Assembly (NCBI GenBank): GCA_034435635.1 | Contig: DAOTWY010000009.1 | Span: forward strand, 1-52,381 | Direction: 5' to 3' | Source of the DNA: DAOTWY01 sp003696565 | GTDB taxonomy: Bacteria > Chloroflexota > Anaerolineae > Aggregatilineales > Phototrophicaceae | DNA length: 52,381 bases | In this document: positions 50,656 through 52,381 of the stretch, piece by piece | Layout: every line of letters begins with the position of its first letter | Numbering within the stretch: the first letter of the stretch is position 1 | The notes under the pieces: model-generated | Told to the model about the DNA's origin: nothing | Seen by the model: the letters and a program-made list of their open reading frames with translations, nothing else | Database searches by the model: none | Made by a program: the position numbers and the translations under genes

Positions 50656-51663
50656 ATGACTTTACCCGATTCGGCTTATACCCAACTGACAGAAAACACG
50701 ACAATCTGTCGTATCCTCAATGGTTTATGGCAAGTTTCCGGCACACATGGGACAATTGATGAAACCGCCGCTATCGCAGAGATGATGAGTTATCACACTG
50801 CCGGTCTAACAACCTGGGATTTAGCCGATCATTATGGACCAGCAGAGGATTTTATTGGTAAATTTCGCCGCATGCTGGATGAAGATGGGCGTAAACAGAT
50901 GCAGGCTTTTACCAAATGGGTGCCCCGCCCTGGCATTCGTATCAATAGCCAAGTTGTTGAAGATGCCGTGACGACATCGATGACACGTATGGGAGTTGAT
51001 CAACTAGATATGCTGCAATTTCATTGGTGGGACTACCGCGATTCTGGCTATCTCAGCGCACTAAAAACTTTGGTTATGTTAGTCATGACGGGCAAAATCA
51101 AACACCTCGGATTAACTAATTTTGATACACGCCATGTTAAAAATCTCATGGATAATGGCATACGTGTTGTTTCTAATCAGGTTCAATTTTCAATTATTGA
51201 CCGTCGCCCAGAAGTCGCCATGATTCCTTATTGCCAGGAAAATGGGATTAAAATATTAGCATATGGCACATTAGCCGGTGGTTTGCTAACCGATCAATAT
51301 TTGGGGCGACCCGAACCCACACGTGATCAACTTAATACTGCTAGTTTGCGTAAATATAAGCCAATGATTGATAAATGGGGTGGGTGGGAATTATTCCAAA
51401 CCTTGTTGCAAACATTGCGTCATATCGCCGATAAACATCATGTCAGTATTGCGAACGTGGCTACACGCTACATCATGGATAAGCCAACGGTTGCTGGAGT
51501 CATCATTGGTGTGCGACTTGGCATACAGCAGCATATTGCTGATAACGTCTGTACATTTGACCTTGTATTAGATGAAGATGATCTCGCTAAAATCCACGCA
51601 GTGACAAGTCAGGCAAATGATCTTTATCAAACCATTGGTGACTGTGGACAAGAATATCGCTAG
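50656..51663 (+). CDS. Aldo/keto reductase
   Basis: 335-aa NADPH-dependent TIM-barrel oxidoreductase. The catalytic tetrad is visible: Asp in WDLADHYGPAED with Tyr four to five residues later, Lys in MQAFTKWVP, and His in LDMLQFHWWDY. IKHLGLTNF and VSNQVQFSIIDRRPE are family segments. The cofactor phosphate site falls near AGVIIGVRLG. No indication of the physiological carbonyl substrate. AGGAG with 7-8 nt spacing precedes the ATG. It is transcribed alone, downstream of a leader with nested inverted repeats. Confidence 0.92.
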   Translation: MTLPDSAYTQLTENTTICRILNGLWQVSGTHGTIDETAAIAEMMSYHTAGLTTWDLADHYGPAEDFIGKFRRMLDEDGRKQMQAFTKWVPRPGIRINSQVVEDAVTTSMTRMGVDQLDMLQFHWWDYRDSGYLSALKTLVMLVMTGKIKHLGLTNFDTRHVKNLMDNGIRVVSNQVQFSIIDRRPEVAMIPYCQENGIKILAYGTLAGGLLTDQYLGRPEPTRDQLNTASLRKYKPMIDKWGGWELFQTLLQTLRHIADKHHVSIANVATRYIMDKPTVAGVIIGVRLGIQQHIADNVCTFDLVLDEDDLAKIHAVTSQANDLYQTIGDCGQEYR

Positions 51664-51677
51664 CTAAACGCTATCTT

Positions 51678-51706
51678 GGGCGCGGCTTATGCTGTGCCCT
51701 CTTTTA
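51678..51706. terminator. Terminator between the aldo/keto reductase gene and selB
   Basis: GGGCGCGGC (51678-51686), loop TTAT, GCTGTGCCC (51691-51699): nine pairs including two G-U in the plus-strand RNA, then TCTTTTAC. It reaches the selB stop codon on the other strand. Confidence 0.7.
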
Positions 51707-52381
51707 CACTTTTGCGCCACGTATCCGTACATCCCCTACCCTGCGCGTTACCCCAAGTCTATCCAAATACTCTAACAACCCAATAGCATATTTGCGAGAC
51801 GTATTAAAATAATCTCGCAGTGTCTTTACATCAACCGCGCCTTGTTTATCAATAATCTCCAATACTCCAGCCAACATATGCTCATAAACGCGGCGAGATA
51901 AAATTAAATCAGGTTGAATCTGAACAATATCGCCACGTTCAATCAATGCATAAAGAACATCCTCACCCACTATCTCGCAAGCTTGTAGCCTAGAAGGCGG
52001 TGTAAAAGAATCCATCAGTTCTGTTAATTGATTAATGCGTGTTTGCTGCTCATTTGTAAAATGAATTTCATGGTCTTTTAGCCGGACAGTATCATCTTCT
52101 ACTAAAAATAATGTTTCGCGCTCAAGGATAGCGGCAAAGATCTTGTTTTTAAGATCAACCCGACGGCGGATTTCCTCTTTTGGCATCCCTATCCGTAGCG
52201 GATATGCCGCATGATATTCTCGAAGTGTCGCTTCAATATGACTAACTAACCTATGATATGTTGAAGCAGCCATATATTGATCAGGCATTAATGCAATTAA
52301 CATCTCTTGATCTAATGCGGTATTTAGCGCAAGATCAAATTCCGAATCAGGGAAACCCGTAACTTGTTGCAGTTCAAGCCG
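51704..52381 (-). CDS. selB: Selenocysteine-specific elongation factor SelB, C-terminal part
   Basis: The frame is open to the right edge; 225 residues are visible, beginning RLELQQVTGFPDSEFDLALN. They correspond to the C-terminal winged-helix repeats of SelB, which bind the SECIS hairpin in selenoprotein mRNAs. SHIEATLREYHAAYPLRIGM followed by PKEEIRRRVDLKN is the typical linker/WH1-2 segment, and LRDYFNTSRKYAIGLLEYLD followed by RLGVTRRVGDVRI is the RNA-binding WH4 end. The N-terminal GTPase domain lies outside. The internal Met at 52303 is not the start. Presence of selB implies that the organism makes selenoproteins. Confidence 0.93.
   Translation of the reverse strand, partial: RLELQQVTGFPDSEFDLALNTALDQEMLIALMPDQYMAASTYHRLVSHIEATLREYHAAYPLRIGMPKEEIRRRVDLKNKIFAAILERETLFLVEDDTVRLKDHEIHFTNEQQTRINQLTELMDSFTPPSRLQACEIVGEDVLYALIERGDIVQIQPDLILSRRVYEHMLAGVLEIIDKQGAVDVKTLRDYFNTSRKYAIGLLEYLDRLGVTRRVGDVRIRGAKV

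Noticed and set aside
1..52381. CRISPR arrays, insertion sequences, integrase or phage genes, rRNA
   Set aside because: No regularly spaced repeats, transposase-like proteins, terminal repeats or rRNA-like sequence were seen anywhere in the window.

Overview
The window is one dense, AT-leaning bacterial chromosome segment (or assembled contig) with about 50 protein genes on both strands, one tRNA and at least two RNA-level regulators. Best guess for the host is a Chloroflexota (Anaerolineae-like) bacterium. This is an inference from gene content: LysM/Pro-Thr-rich surface proteins, a receiver-TadZ fusion, GAF histidine kinases, an SPFH/DUF2207 membrane cluster and a phosphatidylcholine-synthase-like enzyme. 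No marker gene proves it. There are no insertion sequences, phage genes, CRISPR arrays or rRNA genes; the segment reads as core chromosome. TTG and GTG starts backed by good Shine-Dalgarno sites are frequent, and some genes look leaderless.

Layout. 1-3.2 kb: end of an anti-sigma-factor antagonist (STAS) gene, with a suspicious first ~56 bp, then glgX and a YitT-type membrane protein. 3.4-6.2 kb: gpmI and divergent rarA. 6.3-9.1 kb: purH, tRNA-Thr(CGT), udk, then a T-box leader with a GUC (valine) specifier. 9.1-12.5 kb: a methyltransferase and valS under that T-box. 12.6-16.5 kb: a small HEAT-repeat protein, a degenerate sugar nucleotidyltransferase with a hexapeptide-like tail, and two tandem paralogous LysM surface proteins. 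16.5-22.7 kb: mutL and a GAF histidine kinase (-), then receiver-TadZ ATPase, sirtuin and a second GAF histidine kinase (+). 22.8-24.7 kb: two uncharacterised membrane/secreted proteins. 24.8-28.0 kb: yajC-secD-secF, where SecF carries what looks like a triplicated first periplasmic domain. 28.1-32.3 kb (-): DUF2207 protein, TM-zinc-ribbon protein, helical protein and SPFH protein. 32.5-39.6 kb: LysM-glycosidase-like protein (+), then (-) class III aminotransferase and Pcs-like CDP-alcohol phosphatidyltransferase, and S9 peptidase with a DsbA-like protein. 39.7-40.8 kb: flavin reductase and a MOSC-like protein. 41.0-45.7 kb: a complete pyrBCDEF run. 45.7-48.3 kb (-): hisHAFI behind a histidine attenuator. 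48.3-52.4 kb: SAM hydrolase, murA, aldo/keto reductase and the 3' part of selB.

The most interesting element is the leader of hisHAFI. A strong promoter fires almost on the ATG of a 19-codon peptide with three consecutive His codons. A Rho-independent terminator follows directly before hisH, and the RNA just upstream of the leader stop codon can pair with the 5' arm and loop of that terminator. Together these make a complete ribosome-mediated attenuator. With the valine T-box, the window holds two independent amino-acid-sensing systems.
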